This document shows positions 10,500-22,330 of a stretch of 64,000 nucleotides of DNA, in pieces. Under the pieces are notes generated by a model. The model saw only the letters and a program-made list of their open reading frames with translations, did not search any database and was not told the DNA's origin. Source of the DNA: Leptodactylus fallax (taxonomy: Eukaryota; Chordata; Amphibia; Anura; Leptodactylidae); contig CAMRHE010000076.1 of assembly GCA_947044405.1 (NCBI GenBank), positions 5,376,001 through 5,440,000 of the forward strand. The letters are read 5' to 3'. Every line of letters begins with the position of its first letter. The first letter of the stretch is position 1. The translations under genes were made by a program, and so were the position numbers.

Positions 10500-10600
10500 G
10501 TACATGGATCCCAGTTGGTGTCAGGAACTGAACTTGCTGGGTCTTGAACCCTTAATTTCCCAGGCATGTTCTGCAGCCTTGACCATTATGCCATTGTAGA
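10500..10600 (-). repeat. tRNA-derived SINE or tRNA pseudogene
   Basis: Read on the minus strand, the sequence has an A-box-like TGGCATAATGG (10583-10593 on +) and, 32 bases further, a B-box GGTTCAAGACC (10540-10550). This is the split internal promoter of tRNA-derived transcripts. It does not fold into a clean cloverleaf acceptor stem, so a SINE head or pseudogene is more likely than a working tRNA. Confidence 0.55.
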
Positions 10601-10763
10601 AGCCTGTTTGTTTGTTGCTTTGCTGAGCCTGGTCCTTTCTATTGGAGTGATTAGCTTATGGATCTCACCTGCTCTGTGGCCTATAGAAACCCACAGCTTA
10701 CGCCATCCTGTGCCTGATTATTCTGGCTACCTGCTTCCAGTTTGCCCTGATCCTCACCATTAC

Positions 10764-11010
10764 TCTATTGCTCCTGTGTACTGAACACTGCATACGTCTT
10801 ACTACGGCTGATCTACTGCTCCCGCGTACTGAACTCTGCATACGTCTGACTACGGTTGATCCACTGCTCCTGTGTACTGAACTCTGCATATGTCTGACTA
10901 CAGTTGATTCACTGCTCCTGTGTACCGAACTCTGCATACGTCTGTCTACGGTTGATCTACTGCTCCTGTGTACTGAACTCTGCAAACGTCTGACTACAGT
11001 TACTTCTACT
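10764..11010. repeat. 48-bp minisatellite, five copies
   Basis: Units of 48 bp begin CTGCTCCTGTGTACTGAACT and contain CTGCATACGTCTGACTACGG. Because 48 is divisible by three and units lack stops in one frame on each strand, overlapping open frames appear on both strands (10768-11133 + and 10698-11222 -). They are by-products of the array. The upstream 10600-10760 sequence resembles frog LTR debris. Confidence 0.8.
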
Positions 11011-11239
11011 CCTGAGGTACTATTCCTGCATCTCTTACTATTTAAGTACTGTACTGTTTGCCTCACCAATTGGACTCCATATCTGATAACTAGCATCATT
11101 ACAGTTGGCAAGAAAAATAGAGAGAGGGCATAGATACTGCACCAGGGGAGTGAAGAATACAAAAATCTGCCTCTGTTCACTTTCCTGGTGCAACATCTAG
11201 ACCTCTCTTTTTTGCTTCCCAACTGGGATCCATTATCAT

Positions 11240-11507
11240 TAATGAGGAAGCTTATGAGTCCTCATAAATCAGGAGTATCCTCTATTGGCCACTCTGCACT
11301 GAAATCTATGCCAGTTTGTGGCTGGCATAGATCTTAGGGATCATTTGTGCCAATAAACAGGCATGAACGATGATAAAACTGGTGGGGCCCTTACAGGAAA
11401 GTAGAGAGGGTGACTCCAAATTTTGAGCAGATTTTCTCAAAAAATTGCAACTTTTTCATGCCTTGTACATTAGAATACTGGCATACAAGGCATGATAAAT
11501 CTCTATT
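11240..11507. mobile_element. MITE fragment, family M
   Basis: Contains paired blocks TATGCCAGTTTGTGGCTGGCATA and, at the right, CATGCCTTGTAC ... GGCATACAAGGCATGATAAA. A related and better-preserved copy is at 54078-54415. Ends are uncertain. Confidence 0.45.
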
Positions 11508-12600
11508 ATAGTTTTATGGTGTAAAGTAATAAAAAAGGCATCTGTGTTTTCTAAGGAAGGCACTACAGCTCTGGGGGAAGGATGGTACTGGTTCTTCTTG
11601 AGGAGATCTTTTAGGGAATGCTAGGGAAAAAATCTAGGGGAAAAAAATATGTAAGTAGCATGGAAGAAAACTATTTCTCTAGTGCCAACTATAGGTAGCT
11701 ACCCTGTAAGTCAATGCCCGACCCAAAAAAGGAATACACATTTGACCCTAGTAGCAAATGACTGGCTCCAAAATCACCTCCAAATAGGGTTCGCTTCTGT
11801 GGATATTTGGGGAACATCACTGTGTATGGAATCACCAGAGCATCTTAAAGTACTAAGGCCCTGTTATGTTATAGTCCTGTGCGGAATATCACTTCACACG
11901 CATTTTTATATATATAAATGGATTTCACATAAACCACAACAAACACAACATGCCGTCCCTGGGAAAGAAGACAAGAACAATGTTTTCTGTCTCCTGAAGC
12001 AGCTCCGGTATAAAGATCTGGAACATTTTGTACGGTATAACTTTTTGTTAAATTTATGATTGTTGTCAGTTAGACTTTATTTATTACGCCTATACTCTGT
12101 TTCCTGCCATTCTCTGATAGGAATATATCACTTGCTGATGCTGTTTTAATATATTTACTTATGCAGTGATCCAGATAAAATGATACTTTATTATGTAAAA
12201 ACAAAGGGAATTTGTGACCCTTATAGATCCTTACCCTCAACTTAAATATAAAAAACTCCTCCTGGCCCCATCCAAAACCACAGTGTTAAGTAAAAAACAA
12301 AAAAAAAAATCATCAATATGATGCTGGGAATTGAGTTCTAGCCTGCAACGTCTGGCAGGTGATACTAAAAGTCAGTGTCCTCTTATCCTGCTGTCTATCC
12401 CCAGATATATACCAGATGACCATGGGCCACCAAGCCCAAGGTGTGCCTGATGCTGACACCTACCCTGCTGGAAGTATCTGTTGTGTATATAGTGATAGGA
12501 TCTACCTGCCCATCTAATGAATGATGAGATAAGTGACAAAACACAGCAAATACAACATGACACATTATTTATTGCTAAATCTAAAGGACTTGATGCAGGG
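11508..12600. other. No confident gene; one 125-codon ORF
   Basis: The + frame 11682-12059 is open for 125 codons but shows no domain, signal peptide or membrane segment that I recognise. The remainder is AT-rich. Confidence 0.4.
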
Positions 12601-13017
12601 AAATATAGATATTGCCTGATGGTGCGAAACCTGACCCCCTGCTCCTTCTATTACTGAGATATCACTGTTTTTGTAAACCTGCAAATAAACTCTTTACAGA
12701 AACTAGGGTGTTATTGCTCACCTCTTTGAAGCAATGACAACGCCCTTGTTGCTCCAAAGAGCAATATTATTATTATTATTATTGTTTGTTTGCGTATTGA
12801 CAAAAACAGCGATATGTCATCAATGGAGACAAGGGGAGAACAACATGTGATTCAAGCAAACCTAACCTATCTATCTGCAGGGCTGGGGTGATATGCTGGT
12901 TCTGGTGACCCTAACCTATCTATCTGCAGGGCTGGGTTGATATGCTGGTTCTGGTGACCCTAACCTATCTATCTGCAGGGCTGTGTTGATATGCTGGGTT
13001 CTGGTGATAGACTCCCT
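12600..13017. mobile_element. TTAA MITE, family A, with tandemly repeated end
   Basis: The middle (two GAGCAATA/CTCTTTGAAGCAATGA-like blocks around an ATT microsatellite at 12767-12783) matches family A. The right end is present as three consecutive 49-bp units starting CCTAACCTATCTATCTGCAG at 12861, 12910 and 12959. The final unit runs into the terminal GATAGACTCCC followed by TTAA at 13018-13021. The left end is decayed. Confidence 0.75.
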
Positions 13018-13149
13018 TTAAGACTGTGTAGCTAATTCTAAATTCTTACTTTATATAAAAATATCTCTCTAAACTGTGTATAGCATTTGGGGACCTTATG
13101 ACAACACGAACAGCATAAAATGTGCTTTCTAAAAAAAAAGTAAATAACA

Positions 13150-13405
13150 TTATCGGTGGCTCAGTGGTTAGCGCTGGAGTCCTGGGTTGAAATCCTGCCA
13201 AGGACAACATCTGCAAGGAGTTTGTATGTTCTCCCCATGTTTGCGTGGGTTTCCTCCGGGTACTCCGGTTTCTTCTCACACACCAAAGACATACTGATAG
13301 GGAATGTAGATTGTGAGCCCTATATGGGACAGTGACTGACAATGTCTGTAAAGTGCTGCGGAATATGATGGCGCTATATAAGTAAGCATAATAAATAATC
13401 AAAGA
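13150..13405 (+). repeat. V-type tRNA-derived SINE
   Basis: The tRNA-like head has an A box (GGTGGCTCAGTGGTTAGCGC, 13155) and a diverged B box (GGGTTGAAATCC, 13184-13195). The body contains TTTGCGTGGGTTTCCTCCGG and CACCAAAGACATACTGATAG, the conserved centre of vertebrate V-SINEs. The 3' part ends in TGGCGCTATATAAGT-like sequence. The A and B boxes are closer than usual; a short deletion at a GC microhomology is likely. No protein is encoded. Confidence 0.85.
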
Positions 13406-13684
13406 AAAAAACATCTAAAATATGAGACTGAAATGTTCAGTTCTTCCTGTGTCACATAGATACCACTGGTTTTAAGGCACGTTCATCTTAACCTGGCAGC
13501 TACTTAAGTGGGCAGAAAAAGATTTTAGCATCTCCAAGAGAAACCAATACTTAAAACATTTTGAGGACAAAACATTAATGGGTTAGAAAGTTTTAATGCG
13601 TGAAAATTAAATCAAGTAGGAATTTTTGTTACTGTACTGTAATACTTGTTATTGCTTGCCAGGTGCTGGAATACCCTTTAAAGC

Positions 13685-13755
13685 TAGAACCAACTTAGTT
13701 AGGACCCTTGTGCTGAATGACGGCAGGTGCTAACCACTGCGCCACCACATGGTGA
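13685..13755 (-). repeat. SINE head fragment
   Basis: On the minus strand the fragment reads GTGGCGCAGTGGTTAGCACC, an A-box-type tRNA-like sequence related to the SINE at 13150. No B box or body follows. Confidence 0.5.
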
Positions 13756-13959
13756 GCTCAGATTTAGTTGCTTACTCTGATAAAGTTTACTTTTACTTGC
13801 TTCTTTTCCATACACAAGATTTGTCTAGAGTAAGTAGTTTTTCTGAATTTTGTTATTATTGCTAAAATATCCAAAAATTAAAATAAAAAAATAACAAAAA
13901 AATTTAATATATTGCAATGACACGGTATTTTCGTATTGTAATAGCAGACAAGACAAAAT

Positions 13960-14280
13960 ACAGCGCATTTATTAAAGACGTTATCCAGAACTATGACATC
14001 AATTGCTGCGGCCTCTTCATTACTTACCAAGCACAGCGCCACACATTGCAGAGTGGCTGTGCATGGTATTGCATTTCATCTCCATTCATTTCAATTGGAC
14101 CGAGCTTCAACATGACCAGGTGACCAATGAACATTAAGTCATTGGCCTGAGAAAAGGAAGTGAAGGCCATCAAGAGCCGCCAGCTCTTCAAACTACTCAT
14201 CAGCAGGGGTCCCAGGTTTCAGACTTCACAAATCTAATAATAATGGTCTAACCTGAGGATTGGTCATCCCTTTAAGGGTA
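13960..14280. mobile_element. Decayed TTAA-type MITE
   Basis: Blocks such as CATTTCAATTGGACCGAGCT and AACATGACCAGGTGACCAAT match those at 38483-38675. A TTTAAGGG end lies at 14272. The left end is unclear. Confidence 0.5.
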
Positions 14281-14289
14281 CCTATTAAT

Positions 14290-15251
14290 AAATATGGCTC
14301 AACTTACCCTTTACTAACCAATGTAAAAAAAAAAAAAAAATGCTCGTTTTAGTAAATGTGGACCAAGGCATTCATAAAGGTAAAAAAAAAACAGCGGAAA
14401 AAAAGTATTATGTCATTAAGTAGTAAAATATATGTGGCATTAAGGGGTTAAATATAGAGCGTGAAACATGGAACATGTGCTTGCTGTACACATTGACCTC
14501 AGTAATAAAAAAAAAACTATTATTAAGGAGAATGAACATAATAGTCAGGGGCATTTCATGCGTTACTTTGGGTATAAATAGCTATTCTTGGCATTAGCTT
14601 GTTATGATTGTATAGTATATAGGAAAGAGCTCCTAATGGATCAGAGCAGGAGGGACTCCGCAGGAGGCCATAACATGTATTATGAACACAACCATATAAG
14701 GAGGTTATATATATCCAATTAACATATAGCTGAAATTTAGAAAATGCCAACTCCTAATGCATCAGCTCATGTAAGAAGCTGGAGGACTGGAAGATAATCA
14801 GGCACTTTCTTATCTTGTTTCTTTTCTTTTTCTTGGCAGGGAGGGGTGAAAAGAATTCAGAGAAACTTAGCAATTAGCATTGTCCTTGAAGCATACATTA
14901 TATAGTCTTACATAGGAATTGATACAATGTAACATAGTGAACAATTATTTGCATGCAGTGTGGATCCAGAGCAAGGCAAGAACACTGGCCATGATAGGTA
15001 GTTGCCAATTGTATATATATAATGTTAAAGATCAAGTCCTGACATATCAAAATACAGTTTAGCCCTTGGCTGTCCAAGTCCAGATATATGTGTGACTAGG
15101 TGGTTGGCATTTAAAGACAATATTGTTTCATGATATTGTATCACAAAGTGATGTGCTGTATGTGTCTATGTTCCTCCACCCAGTTGTTGTTTTCTAGATT
15201 GAAGTCCATCTAGGGTTTTCATAGAATGATGCAAAATTGTTTTAACTTGAT
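14290..15251. other. No feature beyond simple A runs
   Basis: A runs at about 14325 and 14383; otherwise unremarkable low-GC DNA. Confidence 0.45.
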
Positions 15252-15255
15252 TTAA

Positions 15256-15616
15256 AGGAATTGTCCAGGATAGGTCATCAGTATCAGATCTGATCAGCTG
15301 AAGCCGGACACCAGAAGCTATATACCAAGTTTATGGCCGGAAGCAGCCCTGCTCCTACTCAAGTGAATGGGAGCATGGCTGAAGTTCCAGGTGTCACCGC
15401 TATAGTGTATGGCGCTCTGTAAACTGTAGGGAGTTTATGGTCTGTACAGTGTAGTGGTGGCTCCTGGAACTGCTTAAATAGGAGCGGGGCTGCTTGGTAT
15501 ATGGCTTCTGGTAGCAATATCAGCTAGACCCCGACTGATTTGATACCGATGACCGAGCCTATGGATAGGTCATCAGTACAGTATGAAAAATGTTCAGGAC
15601 ATCCTGGACAATCCCT
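15256..15616. mobile_element. TTAA MITE, family B
   Basis: Ends AGGAATTGTCCAGGATAGG and, reversed, AGGGATTGTCCAGGATG are flanked by TTAA (15252-15255, 15617-15620). The interior is a loose palindrome built around CAGCCCTGCTCC ... GGAGCGGGGCTG. Confidence 0.75.
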
Positions 15617-15760
15617 TTAATAAGTAATTGGAGGCCTTAACCAAATTCAAGCTATGTTAAGGATGGGCACATCTCTACATTGCTAGATCAGGTATCTTAA
15701 AGAGATTGTCATCAAAACATTGGTGATTTACTGCCTCTCCTTCTCACTAGAATGATTTAA

Positions 15761-16065
15761 AGGGGTTGTCCCGTTATGGACACTTACTGCTTATCCACAG
15801 GACAGGGGATAAGCATGCGATCGCTGGGGGCATGATCACTGAGTCCCCCAGGGATCCAGAGGATGGGGGACCAACGCTCCATTTACTTCTATGGGTCTGC
15901 AGGCACTGCTGGATATCACAGTCCCAGCAGCCCCATAGAAAGGAATGGAGCGTTCCAAGTGCACTGGCGCTTCATTCTCAAGGAGGCCTTAGGGGGACTT
16001 AGATACTTAGACTTGGATACTTAGCCCCTACCCACAGGATAAATGTCCATACTGACACAATGCCT
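15761..16065. mobile_element. TTAA MITE, family C
   Basis: Left end AGGGGTTGTCCCGTTATGGA with TTAA at 15757-15760; right end TGTCCATACTGACACAATGCC followed by TTAA at 16066-16069. A CACAGGACAGGGGATAAG block is mirrored near the right end. A sister copy is at 61094-61451. Confidence 0.75.
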
Positions 16066-16179
16066 TTAAGGTTGAAGGACGTACCAATTACCTTGCTCCA
16101 GCTCCATTGTATAGTCCACTTAAAGGCTCATAAGTTTCCATATAATACACACCATAGAAACATGCTAAAGTCTTTCTTA

Positions 16180-16598
16180 GGGTGGGTTCACACCTGCGCT
16201 TGGTGTCCGTCCGTCGCCAATCCAGTGAAAATCTCGGCGAACTGGATTGGCGTCGGATACAGACCGGTCAGCGGCGCATTGGTTAAAAACCCATTCATTT
16301 GAATGGGTTTTTAAAGCAGTGCGCAGGTGTGCGCTTACACCCTCTGCGCTGCGAATCCTTTTTTTTTTCGTCGGACACGAAGTCCTGCGTGTCCGACTTT
16401 GTTTCCGACGAAAAAAAAAGGATTCGCAGCGCAGAGGGTATAAGCGCACACCCGCGCACTGCTTTAAAAATCCATTCAAATGAATGGGTTTTTAACCAAT
16501 GCGCCGCTTACCGGTCTGTATCCGACGCCAATCCAGTTCGCCGAGATTTTCACTGGATTGGCGACGGACGGACACCAAGCGCAGGTGTGAACCCACCC
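16180..16598. mobile_element. Near-perfect palindromic MITE (Harbinger-like)
   Basis: A 419-bp inverted repeat whose arms of about 190 bp differ at about four substitutions and one base of a homopolymer. Ends read GGGTGGGTTCACACCTGCGC. TTA lies immediately outside both ends (16177-16179 and 16599-16601), the target duplication of PIF/Harbinger elements. The centre is a second small hairpin, GTCGGACAC ... GTGTCCGAC. Arms this similar imply a recent insertion. Open frames on both strands are mirror artefacts. Confidence 0.85.
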
Positions 16599-16604
16599 TT
16601 ATTG

Positions 16605-19300
16605 ATTCAATACCTCTATGCACTTGTCCTCTAACACCTGACTCTGCCACTAGGGATTAATAGTTCAATAAAAAAAATTAGATTTGAAAAAATAAAAAAC
16701 ATATTAAGTGCAAAACAAGTCCTTTAGAATCTAATTTCTTACAAACATATTTAGGACTGCGACACCATGCTATACATACAAACACAAATATATAGTCCTG
16801 CAATCCTTATATAGTACTGCTATGTACAACCATACATACAATGACACACATATAATATATGCATAATGAGGGGAGGTGTTACCCACAATACAACTGAAGC
16901 AATTGCATGGGGTCCCAGAGATCAGGAGGGCCCCCACTGACCACATTCATCACTGAAGTTTAGCCTTTTTTATAATACTGTTACTTATTGGATTATTTCA
17001 AAGGGTAACAGACAATAGGAACTAATAGACACCTCTCCTCACTCCTGACTTCTCCTCTTCAGCCCAACTTGCTCCCACACATGATGTCCTGACACTGTCA
17101 GCATCAGGATGTTCAGAAGGTCCTGAAGTAACTCCATGAGGGCCAGGACCTTATAGCAGATGTGACAGGCAAGTGTGAGGACCACAGAGAAGGCAGCAAT
17201 CTATGTGTGGGGGCACCAAGGGGGCAGTGAACTATGTGTGTGGAGGGCACTTGGGGGGGAGTATTAAGGGGCCCCCCACAGACATACTACCACTGATCTC
17301 CAGAGTAATGAAGTCCAGACGCTGGAGAGCATTGGCGCTTGTGGGGGGACGACAACATTAATCAATTACCATTGACAGGGCATGATAAAATAACTAACAT
17401 GGCTACTCATCTCACCGATCCTGCATCGCTCCATTCTGACACTGCCTGGTCCCCACTGCCATTGATTTCCTGTGCTTCATTTTGACAAAGGACAAGCATC
17501 CGTAACTAAACATTGGCTTATGCAGGACACAGTTGAAGCCAATAATGGAGTGATAACGAACAAAACATGGAGTCAAGGGAACCAGGCAGTGTTGGGACAG
17601 AGCTGAGGGGGATGAGTGGAGCCATGTCAATAATTTTATCATGCCCTGTTGACCTCAGTTGTATATGATTAATATTCCTGGGGGAGAAGGGGGTGGTATG
17701 TGGCTCACCTTCTGCTGGGGGCAGAGAGCGGTGTGGTTAACTTTCTTCATGGTGGGGTTAACCACTCCTCTAGCAAATCATGGGTATGCCCCTGTCAGAT
17801 ACATATATAAATATCACATGCATGTTGCATACACATACAGAGCACACACATCCATGTTAAACACACAGTACACATTCCTTATTCTTACCCCTCCAGCAGA
17901 TCTATCACTTCCTAGGAATTGAAAGGAGCTGTGATAAGGAGAACAGAGCATGCTTCCTGTCTGAGCTGCTCTCTGAAGACTTACTCCCTTCCTCCTCTTC
18001 TGTCTGTTCCGACTGAGCTGCTGTTAGGATCAAGTTGCTACAGCTGGGAAGGACCTCTAGCTGTTGTAACTTTTTTTTTTTCTAGACAGAAAAGGGGAGG
18101 CAGGGGAGGACTTTCAGAGACTTCCAGAGACTCAGTCCTTCATATGCCTACCTGACTACGCTCAGGCTAAGTGCCCCCCCTCCACTATGCCCTTGTAGAG
18201 TATGACTGAGTTTGTTATATGTATCATAACATATTATCTATAGACTAGCATAGAACTGCAGACAAACTTATACTAGTAATTTCTGTTATAAATGGCAAAT
18301 AACCTGACCATGGGGAAAGTTGAAATAAATTAGGTAATGTAAAATGTATTTGCCCTTTATAATTTGATCATGAAAGCGAGTTCAGATTTGTCTTAACTCC
18401 CAAGGTTGCACATAAAGCTGTAGAGCAATTTCCTCCAGATTCCTGTGTTTCTCAGTAGATTGCGCTGTGATGTGTGCGAAGTGTTGTGAATACTTCAGCA
18501 CATTTTGTGAAAACATTAATGCTTACGGCCATTCAGGTAAATAGCTTTCATCCGCACTTCTACACAATGCTATAATAATGGTGCCATTTGAAAAAAGAAT
18601 ATTTTTTATGTTGACCTAATGTCAGTTATATTTAGGAAAAAATGTAGGAGTATAATTACTAAACATTTAGAAATACGGAGGGACCAAACCATTTAGAAAG
18701 CAAGGTTTTTTTTCATACAGAAAGCTAATGGCTACACTAAAGCAGAAATATTCTAAAGTTTTGCGAAAAGAGAAAACTTTGGAAATAAGGCTGCGATGAA
18801 ATATTGATTATGATAACATGTGAACCCTAGATGGGAAGCAAAAAAAATAGGGGCAGCTGCATCTGTCTCCTCACTCCACCCCCATCTGCCTCCATCATTT
18901 CCCGATGAGACAGTAGTTAGCTGGGATCTAGCCTTTCAGACTTAAGACAGTAATTGGTGCCAAGTTTTTGTTATTATATGACGACTTTAAGGGGGTGTAT
19001 ATTTTGGCACTTCATTAAAGGTGCCATAAAAATATAATGCATGAGGATGAGGGTCCAACTTCTCGAACCTTTACCAGTTGAAGAAAACACAAGCTCTCCA
19101 TGAGTTAGGCATGCCCTCTACTCGTGCAAGGAACATGAAGACCGGCATAGAATACACCAGTCTTAATAAATCCACCCCAGTTTCTAAAATGATTTCAACC
19201 TGTTTTGGGCATGGACGCTATGGCCATTAGGGATTGCCACTTAGGATTTCTTACTAAGGAAATTAACCCTTCAGCTTCTTACACACCTAATAAGTAAAAG
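16605..19300. other. Mixed DNA with weak repeat traces
   Basis: 16860-17360 has GGGCCCC-rich hAT-like debris of the type seen at 22335 and 63931. 17400-18160 has short ORFs without motifs. 18360-18620 is a repeat-free, moderately balanced segment. Around 19100 a MITE-like ACCAGTCTTAATAAATCCAC block occurs. No gene is supported. Confidence 0.4.
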
Positions 19301-19304
19301 TACT

Positions 19305-19565
19305 GCTGGGTTCACATCTGTGCTTGGTAAGAGCTTGGGGATTCCGTTCCTCTCTCCACTCGAAAAATGCAGAGAGAAAAGTCCTGCAAGAAGGACTTTT
19401 CTCTCCACATTTTTTGGGTGGAAACCTGACTTACCCCATTATAGTCTAGGGGGTCTGCTGGTTTCCACAGGTAATTGCTTTGTAAGCGGATTGGGTTTCT
19501 GTTTTTCAAGTGCCCAAGTAGACCCGAAGAACGGAAACCCAATCACAAGTGTGAACCTAGAGTAA
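19305..19565. mobile_element. Palindromic MITE of the GGTTCACA type
   Basis: Left CTGGGTTCACATCTGTG and right, reversed, CTAGGTTCACACTTGTG form inverted ends. An internal hairpin AAAGTCCTGCAAGAAGGACTTT lies at 19378. Target duplication is not clear. Confidence 0.65.
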
Positions 19566-21200
19566 CTGGTTACTACCGGCTTTCCCTTATTATGGGCCAT
19601 GTGTTTTTGCAGGTTACCACATGAGCAAAGCTGGTAAACAGTACTTTCGCTAACTTACGTGAAGCACCGATGGCTGCAACACTAACTGTGGCTGCGTTGC
19701 ATTCAGAACCCTACGTGGCTCCCCCCTTATTCTAGACAACCCCTTTAATAAGCTTTACATATCTGTTATTCTAATCCTGGACAATTACTTTAAACAATGT
19801 GTCTGGTGTTGAGCAGCTGCAATGCGGTCTTCAGACTCTTTTAGAGGGTACTATCTATGGAAGACTATTCTTTGATATTGTTATGTTTGGGGTGATAATT
19901 TTTTTGTGGAATTTGTACGTTATCCTTAAATAGAGAGCGCTGAATGACCTTTTATATTTTTCTCAGTTAATTTCGTTTTAGCGGCATTTTATTTGTTTGA
20001 CCAGAGCTTAATTATAGATAAGTAGCGTCTCCTCCGTAGATGTAAAATTACCTCAAAGTGCACGGCACATAGTGATGAAGCCGAATTTAGCTGAAGCTCA
20101 TAGGTCTATTAATTAAACATGACTACATAAGGCAAGTATTCTTTATTCATTAAAAATAAGTACTGGATCATGTATCAAGTTTTGTGGGTTATGAAGTTCA
20201 AAGCAAAATGGCAAGGGTACATATATTAACTACCCAATGCATGGGGAATGGGAAGGAGAACATTAATACTTGAAATATGTATTAATTCATCTAAGAAAGT
20301 TTCTGAGAAACTAAACTGCAAATTTTAAAATTTTGTATAACTCTCAACCACAGCATATACTTTTAATAGAATAATCATGTACAGCTATATGTTACAAACT
20401 ATTGGCATAAAACAGAAGTAACTACATTATGAGGGGTCGGGGATCATCTTCGTCATATTCAGCAACTTGTAGTCCTAAGCTCTGTATATCTGTTTTTAAA
20501 CTTCTCCAGTCTCCAAAAATCCCTTTAGGGTAATAGAATAATTTAAAGAGAAGGCAGAGGGGAGAGGAGGGAGATGCAGTTGCAGCACCATTCTCTCTTT
20601 GTGATATTTGTAAGGAATAAGAAAGGAGCTGCGAGACATCTGATTGACTTGCCCCTCACACTAGAAAGAGCTCACTCATTCAGCATGCATGGAAAGAGAA
20701 GGAAAAAGACTCAAAATAACAAATTCAATACATATTTTACAGTCATCATGGGAGAGATGGGAGGCGCAGTTCATTTAGAGTACACAGGATCAAGAAAACT
20801 TAAGGGAGTAAGCTAACTAAAGAGAAACTGGACAACAGAACAACTAGGAGCCTAGAGTGGAGTTCAAGACGTGAAGAGCACCCAATGGTGTACCGAAAAC
20901 TGTTGAGCAGGTGGTGGGGTCCAGCTAGTGGAAGCAGCCATGACAGTGGTGCCCTTTATCTTGTCCAGGAAAGAGGAAGAGTCCTGTTGTCTCACGTGGG
21001 TAAAGACTAGTAGCAAAGGGTAGTTACTTTGTTAGTTGGATTGTTCAGAGAGTTGTTCTTCCTTTTTCAGGTTCCAGTAAAGAATCCTTCCATACTCTGC
21101 AAGTTACATATGCACATGCTGTGTTAGTAGTAGCTGTCCAGGATATTGCAGCTTGGTCTCATTCACTTGACTTGAATAGGACAAAGCTACAATACCCTGT
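19566..21200. other. No confident feature
   Basis: AT-rich to 20500, then purine-rich DNA with two short + frames (20574-20816, 21121-21303) lacking motifs. Fragments resembling MITE interiors occur near 21140 (CTCATTCACTTGACTTGAAT). Confidence 0.4.
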
Positions 21201-21204
21201 ACAG

Positions 21205-21606
21205 ACCCTCTTGAGACCCCAGATTGTAATAAATGGAGGTGCAGAGAAAAAAAACAAAAAACGATATTCACCTTTCTTAAACTGTCATTTGTCTCTCTGT
21301 TGAACCATCTTCCAGCCTCATTTGTGATGTCACTGACTTCCAGGGATCACTGAGGCCTGTGATTGGGTCTTAGCAGTCACATAGGCATGCCGAGGTAATG
21401 ACACTTTGACACAAGCGTTATGATGTCACTGTGCCCCCGGTGACCACTGAGGCCCAATGACAGGCCCCAGCAGTGACCATACAGAGGAGGCTGAAAATGA
21501 GTGCGACATAGAACCAGACACATAATGATTCCTTGGAGGAGAACCTGAGAATTTTGGAAAATGTGTAACATACCCAGCTTGTTACAAACCAGTTCCCTCA
21601 TCTCTA
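21205..21606. mobile_element. hAT-type MITE, TAGAGATG family, left end lost
   Basis: The right end is CTCATCTCTA. The interior shares the CCAGATTGTAATAAATGGAG and CAATGACAGGCCCCAGCAGT blocks seen in the copies at 24179 and 51780. Confidence 0.6.
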
Positions 21607-21611
21607 ATTTT

Positions 21612-22330
21612 GATTCTTCATGGGAATCCTGCAGCTTAGGATCAAATACTGGTGGTCTATCCTAAAGACCTTAGTTCTCGAAAATCCCTTTAAGTGTTGT
21701 CAGTAAGAGAAGCCATGGCAGTAGACCATGGCGATATCAAGATCCTTTCACTATAGTGAAAGGATATTTGGCTCTTTATAAAGTTCATGCAGTATATAAA
21801 ACTTTTTAATATCTCATTCATAAAAAGACATCTTGTATTCTAGATTTAGAGGTCCCTTAATGGATCGGAATAAAAGCCCATTCAGTTTCCTCCAGCCTAT
21901 CGTCTACGTCCACGATGGCAAGGCAAGAATTTACTTTATAGTGCTACGTTACAAAATGAAATAAACATTTAGACCAGACTCCGTTTTTAATTTCCCTAAA
22001 TGGGAATTCAGCTGTTAATAAAAATAATACAACCTCTTGTATTTGTGTGTTCCTGGCTGCTTTTCTACAATGCGTGTCTAAAGGAATGGCACTCTGCCTT
22101 TCTATCTGTTTGGCTGCCGTTTGCTTTACTACTTTTGTGCCAAAAAGTGATGCTATTATTCGTGAACCTGAGATATCTGAGGAATGGGCAATAACCGGCA
22201 GACTGAAGACATAATTAGCAAAAAATCCTCAATATATTAATTAGCATTACAGTGGGGACAGCAGCGATACAGTTTTATGTGATGTTTATTTGATATGATC
22301 ACAATCACTACTTAGACAGCTAGCTGCCAA
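21612..22330. other. Repeat-poor stretch; possible conserved non-coding DNA
   Basis: 21960-22250 has no inverted ends. It carries GACATAATTAGC and ATTAATTAGCATTA, homeodomain-like sites. The frame 22000-22194 lacks recognisable motifs. A TTTAAG end at 21690 is MITE residue. Confidence 0.35.

Noticed and set aside
10540..10593. Functional tRNA gene
   Set aside because: A and B boxes are present but no clean acceptor and D-stem pairing; a SINE head or pseudogene fits better.
10698..11222. 174-codon Arg/Ser-rich minus ORF
   Set aside because: Its repeats are the antisense reading of the 48-bp minisatellite; composition is imposed by the array.
11682..12059. 125-codon + ORF as a host gene
   Set aside because: No recognisable domain and no splice or promoter context; kept only as a note.
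16177..16634. Three overlapping ORFs of 78-111 codons on both strands
   Set aside because: They are mirror translations of the two arms of a MITE palindrome, not proteins.
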